Shown here: positions 16,008 to 25,574 of the stretch, one piece after another
Layout of the letters: every line of letters begins with the position of its first letter
Numbering within the stretch: the first letter of the stretch is position 1
Translations under genes and position numbers: made by a program
Assembly: GCF_030127125.1 (NCBI RefSeq)
Contig: NZ_CP126156.1
Location: forward strand, 2,170,001-2,234,000
Direction: 5' to 3'
Origin: Halobaculum litoreum
Lineage (GTDB): Archaea > Halobacteriota > Halobacteria > Halobacteriales > Haloferacaceae
DNA: 64,000 bases
Notes under the pieces: model-generated
What the model was told of the DNA's origin: nothing
Seen by the model: the letters and a program-made list of their open reading frames with translations, nothing else
Database searches by the model: none

Positions 16008-18167
16008 GCGAGGCACACATCCGTGCGTTCGTCCGCGAGTCCGAGGAGGGGATCACGGAGCTGAACAACTCCCTGCTCGCGCTGGAGTCGGACCCGGACG
16101 ACCCGGCGGCGATGGACGCCATCTTCCGGACCGCCCACACGCTGAAGGGGAACGCCGCGGCGATGGGGTTCGGCGACTTCTCCGGGCTCGCGCACGCGAT
16201 GGAGGACCTGCTCGACGAGGTGCGCGACGGCGAGATGACGGTGTCGGGCGACCTGATGGACCGGCTGTTCGAGGCGGTCGACCTGCTCGACGCGATGCTC
16301 GGCGAGATCGACGAGACGGGCGAGACGACCGTCGACCCGACCGAGGTCGAGGAGGACCTCCGCACGCTCGTCGAGGAGGGCGACGCCGCGCTCGGCGACG
16401 ACGCGGACGCGACCGCCGACGTCGACGCGGACGCTGACGCGACGACCGACGACGGGGCCGACGGCGCGGCCGACGCGGCACCCGACGCGGTCGACTCCGA
16501 CGTCGACCACGGCCTCGCGCCCGACGACGACGAGGGCGTCTACCGCGCCCGCGTGACGCTCCGGGAGACGGAGATGCCGGGCATCGACGCGATGTTCGTG
16601 CTCGAGGCGGTCGACGAGGCGTTCGGCGGGCTGACGTGCGACCCGCCGCGCGAGACGGTCGAGGCCGGCGAGTTCGAGGGAACCTTCGACCTGTTCGTGA
16701 CCGGCGAGGCGGGCGCGGCGGTCGCCGCCGGCGTCGAGGCGGTCACGCAGGTCGAGTCGGCCGCCGTGGCCGTCGTCGAGCCGGCCCCCGGCGACGAGGC
16801 GGACGGGGCGGAGGCGACCGACGACGGCGCGGCGACGCCGGACGGGGCGGACGAGACGGGCGAGGCGGACGAGACGGACGCGGCGGGTGCGGCCGACGAC
16901 GCCGCGGACGCCGACGACGGCGAGGAGCCCGCGTCGGCTGGCGCGGCGGCGTCGTCCTCGTCGACCTCCGACAGCATCTCGTCGGTCCGTGTCGACGTGG
17001 AGCAGCTCGACGACCTGTACGGGCTCGTCGAGCAGCTCGTCACGAGCCGGATCAAGCTCCGCCGCGAGATGGAGGACGCCGGCATCGACTCGGACAACCT
17101 CGACGAGCTGGACAAGATCTCGACGAACCTGCAGGACACGGTGATGGACATGCGGCTCATCCCGCTGTCGGCGGTCGTCGACACGTTCCCGCGGCTCGTG
17201 CGCGACCTCGCGCGCGACCAGTCGAAGGACGTGGAGTTCGACATCGACGGGCGGGACATCGAGTTGGACCGCACGATCCTCACGGAGATCCGCGACCCGC
17301 TCGTCCACATCCTCCGCAACGCCGTCGACCACGGCATCGAGCCGCCCGAAGCGCGCGAGGCGGCCGGCAAGCCCGAGACGGGGACGATCGAGTTGACCGC
17401 CGACCGCGAGCGCGACCACGTCACCATCGTCGTCGAGGACGACGGCGGCGGGATCGACGCGGACGTGCTCCGGGAGAAGGCCGTCGAGAAGGGCGTCAAG
17501 AGCCCCGCCGAGGTGGAGGCCATGTCCGACGCCGAGGCGCGCGAACTGATCTTCCACCCCGGGTTCTCGACCAACGACGAGGTCACCGACGTCTCCGGCC
17601 GCGGGGTCGGGATGGACGTCGTCCGGACGACGGTGAAGGACCTCGACGGGAGCATCAGCCTCGAGTCGACGCCCGGCGAGGGGTCGCGCTTCGAGATCAA
17701 GCTCCCCGTCACGGTGGCCATCGTCCGCGTGATGTTCGTCGAGGTCGACGGCGTCGAGTACGGCGTCCCGATCAAGAACATCGCGGAGGTGAGCCGCGCG
17801 GGCGGCATCGACGTGGCCCACGGCGACGAGGTGGTGCGCCACGACGACGACATCTACCCGGTCGTCAGGCTCGGCGAGGTGCTCGGCACGCCCGCGGCCG
17901 ACCCCGGCGGCGCGGTCGCCGACGGTGGCGAGGACCTGCCCGCCGACGCCGACGCGGACGGGGACGACGGGATGCTCCTCCGGATCCACGAGGAGAAGCG
18001 CCCGATCGCGTTGCACTGCGACGACGTGCTCCACCAGGAGGAGGTCGTCGTGAAGCCGCTGGAGGGGATCCTCTCGGGGATCCCGGGGCTGTCGGGGACG
18101 GCCGTCCTCGGCGACGGCGACGTGGTGAGCATCCTCGACGTGGAGACGCTCGGGGGGGCGGCGATGA
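16004..18167 (+). CDS. cheA: chemotaxis histidine kinase CheA, end frameshifted
   Basis: About 720 residues. HPt domain with phospho-acceptor His45 (IFRTAHTLKGNAAAMGFG), acidic linkers, a P2-like part, the P3 dimerisation helices (VEQLDDLYGLVEQLVTSRIKLRREM), the P4 kinase domain with N box HILRNAVDHGIEPPEARE, G1 VVEDDGGGIDAD and G2 GRGVGMDVVRTTV, and a CheW-like P5 domain (VTVAIVRVMFVEVDGVEYG). CheA phosphorylates CheY and CheB. In the raw sequence the frame has no stop here: it reads on through cheR out of frame into the HEAT gene. Removing one G from the seven-G run at about 18150-18157 gives a stop at 18165-18167 overlapping the ATG of cheR, the normal arrangement; the end given assumes this. 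Confidence 0.93.
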
Positions 18168-18992
18168 GCCGCGCCGAGCGGGGCGACGAGGGGGCTCCAG
18201 CGCGTCATCGACTTCGTCGAGGACGCGGTGCCGTTCGAGCCGGGGTACTACAACGAGGCGTACCTCGGCCGGCGGGTCGCCGCCCGGATGCAGCGCTGCG
18301 ACACCGACGACCACGCCGCCTACCGGCGGGTGCTCGAACGCGACGACGAGGAGCGCGAGGCGCTGCTGGACGCGCTCACGATCAACGTCACCGGCTTCTT
18401 CCGCGACCCGGACGTGTGGGCCGACCTCCGGCCGGTCCTCCGGGAGCTGAGCGAGGAGAACGGCCGGGACGGCGTCGACGTGTGGAGCGCGCCGTGTGCG
18501 GACGGGCGCGAGCCGTACTCGCTGTCGATGCTCGTGGCCGACGACGAGGAGGTGAACGAGCGCCGCTTCCGGATCACCGCGATCGACATCAGCGAGGAGG
18601 CGCTCGACGCCGCCCGCGCGGGCGTGTACGAGACGACCCGGACGACCGACATCGAGGAGGAGCTGTCGCCGCTGTCGGACCCGACGGCGTACGTCGAACA
18701 GGAGGAGAACGTCTTCCGGGTGCGCCGGTCGGTCAAGTCGCGCATCGAGTTCGAGCAGTACGACCTCATCAGCGACGGGCCGAGGACCGACATGGACCTG
18801 GTGTTCTGTCGGAACCTGCTCATCTACATCGACACCGCGTACAAGGAGCGGCTGTTCGAGACGCTGCGCGACTCGCTGCGGCCGGGGGGGGGTACCTCGT
18901 GCTCGGGAAGACCGAGACGGTGCCCCCCCGGCCTGCGCGACGACTTCGAGCCCGTGGCGAAACGGAGCCGCATCTACCGCTACGAGGGATAA
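18164..18992 (+). CDS. cheR: chemotaxis protein methyltransferase CheR, frameshifted
   Basis: SAM-dependent receptor methyltransferase. The start MSRAERGDE (ATG at 18164) is in one frame, and LQRVIDFVEDAVPFEPGYYN onward is in another; an extra G in the five-G run at 18190-18194 explains it. Core motifs: ITGFF-type NVTGFFRDPDVW, WSAPCADGREPYSLSML (SAM site), and MDLVFCRNLLIYID. Near the end, the expected PGGYLVLGKTETVPPGL is scrambled to GTSCSGRPRRCPPGL by two compensating slips, a nine-G run at 18884-18892 and a seven-C run near 18923-18929; the final VAKRSRIYRYEG is back in frame. With these corrected the length is about 275 residues, normal for the family. TAA overlaps the next ATG by one base. 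Confidence 0.88.
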
Positions 18993-20218
18993 TGTCGCTG
19001 TACACGCTCGCCCGCGACGGGGACATGGAGCAGCTCACCGACACCGCCAAGAACAGCGACAGCGCGGCGGTGCGCCGGCGGGCCGCGGAGATGCTCGGCG
19101 ACGTGGGCGACCCCGAGGACGACCGCACCGTCGACGTGCTCATCCACCTCGCACGCGAGGACGACGAGGAGTCGGTGCGCGCGGCGGCGGTCGACGGGCT
19201 CGACGACCTCGGCGGCAACGGGCTCCAGCGACTCATCGCCAAGCAGTTCGGCATCGACCCGAACGCCGCCGACTGGGCGGCGATGCGGGCGTTCGCGAAG
19301 GTGCTCGGCGGGGCGAGCATCCCCGAGTACCGGATGGCCGCCGCCAACGCGCTCGGGCGGATCGGCGACGGGGACGCCGTCGGCCCGCTGGCGAAGCGGC
19401 TCGACGACCCCGACCCGCGGGTGCGCGAGCGCGCCTGTCTCGCGCTCGGCCGCATCGGCGACGGGCGCGCCGTCGGCCGGCTCCGGGCGAAACTCGACGA
19501 CGACCACCCCGCGGTGAAGGCCGCGGCCGCCGACGCGCTCGGCACCATCGCCAACGGGCAGGCGCTCGCGGCGCTGTTGGACCTGCTGGACGACGAGAAC
19601 GTCAGTCTCCGGCGGCTGGCGGCGTCGGCGCTGGGCAACGCCAGTTCGGCCAAGCCCGTGCCGAAGCTCGCGGGCGCGCTGGAGGACGAACACGACACGG
19701 TGCGCCGGACGGCGGTGTTCTCGATCATCGAACTGCTCGCGAACGCGCCGACCAAGCAGAGCCACGCCGTCCGCGACGCCGTCATCTCGGAGCTACAGGA
19801 CGCCGACGACGAGACGGTGACGGGGCCGCTCGTGGAGATCCTCGAGGACGCGACGCAGGCGCGCCAGCGGCGCAACGCGGTGTGGTTCCTCGGGCGGGTG
19901 ACGAGCACGGAGCCGCCCGACCACGTGCTGGACGCGCTCGTCGAGGCGCTCGACGACGACGACAAGATGACCGCCCAGTTCGCGGCGACGAGCATCACGA
20001 ACCTCGAGGGGTTGCACGTGGAGTCGACGCTCATCGAACTGGTGAAAGACGAGGACGCGAGCGTCGACGCCCGCGCGAAGGCGGCGTACGCCCTCGGCTC
20101 CGTGGGCGGCGACCGGGCGCGCGAGACGCTCGACGCGATCACCGACAGCGACGTGGACAAGCAGATCCGGAAACGGGCGTTCGCGTCGCTGTCGAAGCTC
20201 GGAGGTGTTAAACAGTGA
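18992..20218 (+). CDS. HEAT-repeat protein of the chemotaxis operon
   Basis: 408 residues built almost wholly of HEAT/PBS-lyase-type repeats, for example AAANALGRIGDGDAVGPLAKRL, RACLALGRIGDGRAVGRLRAKL and AAADALGTIANGQALAALLDLL, roughly ten helical pairs. Such solenoids bind other proteins. The Halobacterium salinarum homologue (OE2401F) sits in the same place and was found to interact with CheF and chemotaxis proteins, so a scaffold linking Che signalling to the archaellum is likely. It starts in the stop of cheR (TAATG) and its TGA overlaps the GTG of cheF by four bases. Confidence 0.88.
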   Translation: MSLYTLARDGDMEQLTDTAKNSDSAAVRRRAAEMLGDVGDPEDDRTVDVLIHLAREDDEESVRAAAVDGLDDLGGNGLQRLIAKQFGIDPNAADWAAMRAFAKVLGGASIPEYRMAAANALGRIGDGDAVGPLAKRLDDPDPRVRERACLALGRIGDGRAVGRLRAKLDDDHPAVKAAAADALGTIANGQALAALLDLLDDENVSLRRLAASALGNASSAKPVPKLAGALEDEHDTVRRTAVFSIIELLANAPTKQSHAVRDAVISELQDADDETVTGPLVEILEDATQARQRRNAVWFLGRVTSTEPPDHVLDALVEALDDDDKMTAQFAATSITNLEGLHVESTLIELVKDEDASVDARAKAAYALGSVGGDRARETLDAITDSDVDKQIRKRAFASLSKLGGVKQ

Positions 20219-21123
20219 ACGACGCACAGCGGAACGGCGGTGGCGGACAGCAGCCCGGCGGCGGCGAGGAGTACAAGGTCGCGGACACCCGCGGCAAGTT
20301 CGCCCAGGCGATGAAGGGCGGGCGCAAGCTCAACGACGTGTCGTGGTCGAACGGCCGGATCATCCTCTCGAACAAGCGCGTCGTCCTCGTCGGCAACGGC
20401 GGCAAGCGGACGCTCGCGCTGTCGAACGTCGACGGCATCGGCGGCCGCTACGACGCCAACCAGGAGATCCAGCGCGTCTCCAACTACGTCAGCCTCCGCA
20501 TCGGCGACGACGTGTTCCTCATCGCCGCCGAGGAGCACGAGGAGTTCCGCACGGACCTGTACCGCGCGTTCCTCGACCGCAAGGTGATCAAGGCCCGTCA
20601 CCCGGCGATCAAAGGCGGCGTCGTCCAGGACACCGAGTGGGAGCAGGCACGCATCAAGGTGGAGGCCGACGGCATCTCGGTGGCCCAACAGAGCGGCGCG
20701 TTCGTCCGGCTCGAACTCGACGACATCGGGACGCTGGAGGAGACCGAGCGGACCGTGATGGACGAGAAGGCGTCGGTCATCGAGGCCGAACACACCGACG
20801 ACGAGGGGACCAGCGTGCAGACGTACCTCTCGGGCGAGCCGTGGATCGTCGCCGTGGTCAAGTCGTACCTCGGGGAGGGACGCGACCGCAACCGCGGTGC
20901 CGTCGAGCTGTCGGAGTCCGAACGCGAGGTGTTGATGGCGCTGTACTCCGGCGTCTCCTCGTTCGAGGTGCCGAACTTCCTCGGGATGAGCGTCGACCGC
21001 GTCGAGGAGATCTTCGAGCGCCTCATCGAGGCGGAGGTGCTGGAGGAGGTGCGCACCCGCCGCGAGGTCGCGCTGGAGCCGCGCGGCCGCAACATCGCCA
21101 GCGAGGCGATGAACGAACAGTAG
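20215..21123 (+). CDS. cheF: archaellum-specific chemotaxis adaptor CheF (first copy)
   Basis: 302 residues, DUF439/CheF family. CheF binds phosphorylated CheY, CheC and CheD and passes the signal to the archaellum motor. Seen: a flexible Gly/Gln N-terminus, VSWSNGRIILSNKRVVLVGNGGKRTLAL, DDVFLIAAEEHEEFRTDLYRAFL and, at the C-terminus, a winged-helix-like part (LSESEREVLMALYSGVSSFEV...GMSVDRVEEIFERLIEAEVLEEV). GTG start inside the stop of the HEAT gene. It is the last gene of the cheB operon. A second CheF lies on the other strand at 21782-22648. Confidence 0.93.
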   Translation: MNDAQRNGGGGQQPGGGEEYKVADTRGKFAQAMKGGRKLNDVSWSNGRIILSNKRVVLVGNGGKRTLALSNVDGIGGRYDANQEIQRVSNYVSLRIGDDVFLIAAEEHEEFRTDLYRAFLDRKVIKARHPAIKGGVVQDTEWEQARIKVEADGISVAQQSGAFVRLELDDIGTLEETERTVMDEKASVIEAEHTDDEGTSVQTYLSGEPWIVAVVKSYLGEGRDRNRGAVELSESEREVLMALYSGVSSFEVPNFLGMSVDRVEEIFERLIEAEVLEEVRTRREVALEPRGRNIASEAMNEQ

Positions 21124-21231
21124 TCCGTTCCCGACCGACTCCGCACGACGCACGGCCCGCCGTGGCCCGCCGCCGACGGCGGAGAGCCCCTGAACACAAC
21201 GGATAAGTACTGGAGTGGAATATAAGAGGTA

Positions 21232-21726
21232 ATGTTCAAATACAAAAGTATCACGGTCGCCGCGCTCGTCGTGTTCTCCGTCCTCGCGGTGTCCGTCGCG
21301 CCGGTCGCCGCCCAGTCGGAGGCCGACTCGTGCACCGTCGACCTCGAGGGCATGCAGATGGCCGTCGACACCTACAACGGCAACCTCGACCAACTCCCCG
21401 GTCCCCTTCGCGGACAGTTAGCCGGCGAGCGCGTCAACGTCGTGATCACGTCGTCCGACGGCGACTACGAGTACAGCGCCGTGACGAACGGCGACGCGCG
21501 GGTGACGAGCTTCTCGGAGGACCTCGTCGAGAACCCGACCCTGCGCGTCGAGACGAGCGAGTCGACCGTCTGTGAGATCCTCGACTCGCAGAACCCCGCC
21601 GCCGCCGCGCTCGACGCCTACCGGAACGACGACATCACCGTCGAGGGCGTCGGCGTGACGAAGTCGGTGACGCTGCGCGTCGCCAAGACGCTGTTCGACG
21701 TCGGGAGCGCCCTCGGCCTGTTCTGA
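21232..21726 (+). CDS. small secreted protein, SCP2-like
   Basis: 164 residues. A clear Sec-type signal peptide (KYKSITVAALVVFSVLAVSV then APVAAQS, cleavage likely after VAA) precedes a soluble domain with two Cys. Features such as VNVVITSSDGDYEYSAVTNG, NPTLRVETSESTVCEIL and AYRNDDITVEGVGVTKSV resemble the short SCP2-type fold seen in other archaeal secreted proteins; the match is by eye. A good promoter (GGATAAGTAC, about 28 nt upstream) makes it a separate transcript between the two cheF genes. Whether it has any part in taxis is unknown. Confidence 0.72.
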   Translation: MFKYKSITVAALVVFSVLAVSVAPVAAQSEADSCTVDLEGMQMAVDTYNGNLDQLPGPLRGQLAGERVNVVITSSDGDYEYSAVTNGDARVTSFSEDLVENPTLRVETSESTVCEILDSQNPAAAALDAYRNDDITVEGVGVTKSVTLRVAKTLFDVGSALGLF

Positions 21727-21781
21727 GGCCGGACACGACGACCCCTTTCTCGGCGACCGCTCCCCGTCGCGAGCCGACGCC

Positions 21782-22648
21782 TCAGGTGTTGACCGACTCG
21801 ATCCGCTGGCCCACGACGACGCGGCCCTTCGCCGTGAGTTGGGTCCCCTCGTCGGTGTCGACGAGCAGGTCCTCGTCGATGAGGCCGTTCAACAGCATGG
21901 TGAGCCGCTGCGGTTCGATGTCGACCACCTTGTTCAACGAGACGCCCGGTCCGGCCGAGTACGCCGCGACCAGCACCTCCATCTCCTCCTCGCTGGGCTC
22001 CAGGTCCTCCAGTTCCGCCTGCACGTCGGCGTAGCGCAGTCTGACGTACCGCCCGAGGACGTTCGTGAGCCGGCCGGACGTCATCCCCACCTCCGAGGTG
22101 ACGGCGGTGCCGTCCTCGACGTGGCGGAACGAGACGACCGGGTGGCTCCCGTTGCCGAGGTCGCGCTGGGCGCGTTCGACCGAGACGACGTTCGCGAGGT
22201 CGACGGTGAAGGCGTCGCCGTCCCCCTCGAAGGTGAGCGCGCCCTGCGTCACGTCGAGGCGCGTCTGCCGGGTGTCGGCGTCGACGACGCGGCCGCCGAC
22301 CTTCGCCGGGTGGCGCGCGAGCGCCTTGGTGCCGTTGAGCAGCACCTTGAACAGGATCGTCGCGAAGCGGTCGATGTCGGTCCCCTTCCCCTCGATGGCG
22401 GCGACCGCCCGCCCCTCGCCCTTCCGGTAGGCGACGGTGACGGTGTCGTTGAAGTAGCCCGCCATCTCCGGGGGGACCTGTCCGATGGTCACGTCGAACA
22501 CCTTCGACAGCGGGATCGTCTCCTTGTAGCCGTCGGCCGCGAGGACGAGCCGTCGCTGGCTCAGGATGATCCGGCCCCTCGGCGGCTCCCCGTCGACGCC
22601 GGGGGCGAAGAACCGACCGACGAAGTCCGCGACGACCGACTCGCTCAT
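21782..22648 (-). CDS. cheF: archaellum-specific chemotaxis adaptor CheF (second copy)
   Basis: 288 residues, the same DUF439/CheF family as the gene at 20215: RGRIILSQRRLVLAADGYKETIPLSKVFDV, FNDTVTVAYRKGEG, FATILFKVLLNGTKALARHPAKVGG and a C-terminal winged-helix-like segment LEPSEEEMEVLVAAYSAGPGVSLNKVV. Haloarchaea commonly carry two CheF proteins that both contact Che proteins and the motor. The ATG at 22648 is preceded by a weak TATA-like region at about 28 nt and by a degenerate motility dyad at 22692-22705. It converges with the secreted protein gene. Confidence 0.92.
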   Translation of the reverse strand: MSESVVADFVGRFFAPGVDGEPPRGRIILSQRRLVLAADGYKETIPLSKVFDVTIGQVPPEMAGYFNDTVTVAYRKGEGRAVAAIEGKGTDIDRFATILFKVLLNGTKALARHPAKVGGRVVDADTRQTRLDVTQGALTFEGDGDAFTVDLANVVSVERAQRDLGNGSHPVVSFRHVEDGTAVTSEVGMTSGRLTNVLGRYVRLRYADVQAELEDLEPSEEEMEVLVAAYSAGPGVSLNKVVDIEPQRLTMLLNGLIDEDLLVDTDEGTQLTAKGRVVVGQRIESVNT

Positions 22649-22691
22649 AGCTTCGACTCCGAGTCGGGAGACTTGACCGTTTCGCACCCAC

Positions 22692-22705
22692 ACTCAGCGA
22701 TGAAA
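22692..22705 (-). promoter_or_regulatory. motility dyad (degenerate), second cheF
   Basis: Plus-strand ACTCA-GCGA-TGAAA; on the minus strand TTTCA-TCGC-TGAGT. It ends about 11 nt before the expected TATA position for the gene starting at 22648. One half-site is weak. Confidence 0.4.
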
Positions 22706-22745
22706 ACCGGGGGCGTCTCGAACCCGGGCGACGGCGCCGGGTGGC

Positions 22746-23945
22746 TCAGTCCGGGGACAGCCCGACGAGGCGCTCGATCCGCCGCGCCTCGCTCATCGCG
22801 ACCGTGCCCGCGAACGACAACACGAGCACGTAGCCGACGGCGAACGCCGGGACGACCGACGAGACGAGCGGGTCCGGCGAGGACGTCGCCAGCGCCGCGA
22901 TGATCAGCGAGAACTCTCCGCGGGGGACGAGCGCGAGGCCGGTCCGCAGCGACCGCCGCGGCGAGAGACCGTACAGCCGGCCGCCGACGGCGCCGCTGAA
23001 GACCTTCGTCGGGCCGGAGACGAGCGCCGCGACGAGCACCGGCACCGCGACCGCCGCCACGGCGACGACGTCGGTGTTGAGCCCGACCCACGCGAAGAAC
23101 ACGACCGCGAACGCGTCGCGCAGCGGGGCGATCCGGTCGGCGACGCGGTCGTGCAGCGGGGTGGCGCCGACGCCGACGCCGACGAAGAAGCCCGCGACCG
23201 CCTCGCTGGCGCCGACCGACAGCGCCAGCCCCGCGACGACGAGCGCGACCGCGAGCGTCCGCACGACCAGGTCCTCGTCGCTGGTGCCGAGGTACGGCGT
23301 GAGCCGCGGGGCGAGCAGTTGGGCCGCGAGCGCGACCGCCCCGAGGAACCCCAGCGCGACGGCGATGCGCGGGAGCGCGTCGACCGGGGAGCCGCCGGCG
23401 ACGAGCGCGCCCGCGAGCGCGAGGTAGACGGCGACGACGAGGTCCTCCGCGACGAGCACCCCCAGCACCGGCTCGGCCTCGGGGTCGGCGATCCAGCCGA
23501 GGTCGACGAGCGACTTGGTGATCACCGCCGACGAGGAGATGTACACGATGCCGCCGACGAGGAACGCCCCGAGCGGGCCCAGCCCGAACAGGAACCCGAG
23601 CGCGACGCCGACGGGGAAGTTCACCAGGAGGTCGACGGCCGCGGCGCCCGAGAGCCGGCGGCGGGCGGCGATGAGGCGGTCGATGCTGAACTCCAGCCCG
23701 AGGAAGAACAGCAGGAGGACGACCCCGACCTCCGCGAGCGTCGTCAGCTCCGCCGGCTCGACGGTGGGGAGGCCGATCGCGCCCGCCACCGAGGGGCCGG
23801 CGACGACGCCGCCGAGCACGTACAGCGGGACGGTCGGGATCCCGACGCGACGACCCAGCGCCGCGACCGCGGCGGCGACGGCGACGACGGCGCCGAGCGC
23901 GAGCAGGCCGTTGAGGTCGCCCGCGACGGGCGCTCCCGCCGCCAT
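22746..23945 (-). CDS. CPA2-family monovalent cation:proton antiporter
   Basis: 399 residues, about 12 hydrophobic segments from residue 12 to 380. GGVVAGPSVAGAIGLP, LLFFLGLEFSIDRL, SSSAVITKSLVDLG and VLVAEDLVVAVYLALAG are the signatures of the KefB/NapA-type CPA2 antiporters; LVPRGEFSLIIAALA is the conserved distal motif. It exchanges Na+ or K+ for H+ across the membrane; ion choice cannot be read from the sequence. Its ATG overlaps the TGA of the upstream regulatory-subunit gene by one base, so the two are co-translated and probably form one complex. Confidence 0.9.
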   Translation of the reverse strand: MAAGAPVAGDLNGLLALGAVVAVAAAVAALGRRVGIPTVPLYVLGGVVAGPSVAGAIGLPTVEPAELTTLAEVGVVLLLFFLGLEFSIDRLIAARRRLSGAAAVDLLVNFPVGVALGFLFGLGPLGAFLVGGIVYISSSAVITKSLVDLGWIADPEAEPVLGVLVAEDLVVAVYLALAGALVAGGSPVDALPRIAVALGFLGAVALAAQLLAPRLTPYLGTSDEDLVVRTLAVALVVAGLALSVGASEAVAGFFVGVGVGATPLHDRVADRIAPLRDAFAVVFFAWVGLNTDVVAVAAVAVPVLVAALVSGPTKVFSGAVGGRLYGLSPRRSLRTGLALVPRGEFSLIIAALATSSPDPLVSSVVPAFAVGYVLVLSFAGTVAMSEARRIERLVGLSPD

Positions 23946-24478
23946 CAGTTCGGGTCGGCCGCGTCCTCGGTGTCGTCCGCGGCGTCGTCGCCGACGCCGG
24001 CGATGAACGTGTCGTGGAACCGTTCGACCTCCTCGCGCGACCCCATGACGACGACGGTGTCGCCGCCGTGGACCCCCGCGCCGGGGTCGGGGTTCGGCAC
24101 CACGTCGGCGCCGTGCTGGACGGCGATGATCGACGCGCCGGTCCGCTGGCGCACGTCGGCCTCCTCGATGGTCTCGCCCGCCAGTTCGGAGCCGGCGGGC
24201 ACGTCGTACCACTCGATGAGCGCGTCGCCGCCCAGCATCGTCTCGATGGTGTCGGTCGCGACCGGCTGGAAGTACGCCCCCTCCAGCACGGTGCCGACCG
24301 TCCGCGCGAGCTCGTCCGACAGTTCGAACAGTTTCTCGGCGTCGGCGTCGGCGTCGGCGCGGCGGTACACCTCGCGTTTGCCCGTGTTGTGGGTGACGAC
24401 GACGATCCGCTCGTCGCCGTCCAACTCGATCTCGTGTTTCTTCCCGACGCCCGGCAGGTCGGACTCGTAGACGGTCAT
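23945..24478 (-). CDS. antiporter regulatory subunit with TrkA-C domain
   Basis: 177 residues. An N-terminal helical-sheet part (VYESDLPGVGKKHEIELDGDERIVVVTHNTGKREVYRR) resembles the KhtT-type regulatory subunits, and residues about 90-160 form a TrkA-C (RCK-C) ligand-binding domain: LIEWYDVPAGSELAGETIEEADVRQRTGASIIAVQ and HGGDTVVVMGSREEVERF. An acidic tail follows. With the downstream CPA2 antiporter this makes a KhtTU-like pair in which the soluble subunit gates transport in response to a ligand. Start is the ATG at 24478. Confidence 0.85.
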   Translation of the reverse strand: MTVYESDLPGVGKKHEIELDGDERIVVVTHNTGKREVYRRADADADAEKLFELSDELARTVGTVLEGAYFQPVATDTIETMLGGDALIEWYDVPAGSELAGETIEEADVRQRTGASIIAVQHGADVVPNPDPGAGVHGGDTVVVMGSREEVERFHDTFIAGVGDDAADDTEDAADPN

Positions 24479-24622
24479 TGGTGGGAGGTGACACGGTCGG
24501 AGCATAAATACGACGACGGGGCCGCGGTCGGAGCGCCCGCGGAGCGGGTGCCGACGGGCCGGGCGCGAGCCGGCCGACCCGAACGCGAACCACTTACCCC
24601 GGATCGCGACCCAGCACCGCGC

Positions 24623-25344
24623 ATGAGCCACTTCCCGGAGTTCGAGGTCGTCCCCGCCGTCGACATGGAGGGGGGCGAGGTCGTCCAGTTGGTGCAGGGC
24701 GAGCGCGGCACCGCCACCCGCTACGGCGACCCCGTCGCGGCGGCCGAGCGCTGGGTCGACGAGGGCGCCGAGACGCTCCACCTCGTCGACCTCGACGGCG
24801 CGTTCGACGGCGAGCGCGCCAACGCCGCCGCCGTCGACGCGATCCTCGACGCCGTCGACGTGCCGGTCCAACTGGGCGGCGGGATCCGAGCGCCGCCGAC
24901 GCGGTCGCCCTCCTCGACCGCGGCGTCGACCGCGTGATCCTCGGCACCGCGGCCGTCGAGAACCCCGACGTCGTCGCCGATATCAGCGAGCAGTACCCCG
25001 GGAGCGTGATGGTGAGCCTCGACGCGAAGGACGGCGAGGTCGTCGTCTCGGGGTGGACCGAGGGCACCGGCCTCGACCCCGCCGAGGCCGCGGGCCGCTA
25101 CGAGGAGTTGGGCGCGGGCGCGATCCTGTTCACCGACGTCGACGTGGAGGGCCAACTGGAGGGCGTGAACCGCGGGAGCGTCGAGCGCGTCACCGAGGCC
25201 GTCGACATCCCCGTCGTCGCCTCCGGCGGCGTCGCGAGCCTCGACGACGTCCGCGTCCTGCGCGAGGCGGGCGCGGCGGCCGTCGTCGTCGGCACCGCGC
25301 TGTACGAGGGGACGTTCACGCTCGCCGAGGCGCAGTCGGTCTGA
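24623..25344 (+). CDS. hisA: HisA, ProFAR isomerase of histidine synthesis, frameshifted
   Basis: TIM-barrel isomerase for the fourth step of histidine synthesis. First part: FPEFEVVPAVDMEGGEVVQL, HLVDLDGAFDGERANAAAVD and VPVQLGGGIR. The frame then breaks at about 24887-24890: the expected SAADAVALLDRGVDRVILGT continues one frame over after inserting one base, and VSLDAKDGEVVVSGWTEGTG, FTDVDVEGQLEGVN and VVASGGVASLDDVRVL follow intact. With one base restored the protein is 240 residues, exactly the family length. The break is most likely a sequencing error, since every catalytic Asp is preserved (PAVDMEG and FTDVDVEG). Confidence 0.9.
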
Positions 25345-25406
25345 GCGGACGGCCGCGGCCGACCGCGGTGTGCGGGGCCGCCGGGACGCTCCTGTCGGCC
25401 GGACGC

Positions 25407-25574
25407 TCACCCGCCGTCGGCGTAGCGGATCAGCGAGCGCGAGACGGTCGCGACCGCGAGCGCGGTGCCCGCGGCGGTCAACACGAGGCCGAGCGTCAGG
25501 CCCGCCGCGGTCGCCGTCGAGAGGCCGACGGAGCCGCCCCCGAGGGCGACCAGCGCGGGAAAGCCGGTCTTCAT
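25407..25574 (-). CDS. small membrane protein between hisA and hisB
   Basis: 55 residues ([20 protein letters not shown] then a second hydrophobic stretch [19 protein letters not shown], ending [11 protein letters not shown]). Two short hydrophobic helices with a positively charged end fit a small inner-membrane protein. It is antisense to the his genes and convergent with hisA (62-nt gap). Coding is supported by the hydrophobic pattern and clean start and stop; no family is recognised. Confidence 0.5.
   Translation of the reverse strand: MKTGFPALVALGGGSVGLSTATAAGLTLGLVLTAAGTALAVATVSRSLIRYADGG

Noticed and set aside
16004-20218. A single 1404-codon frame joining cheA and the HEAT protein
   Set aside because: The middle third is cheR read out of frame (Arg/Gly-rich nonsense); homopolymer slips at the cheA end explain the missing stop.
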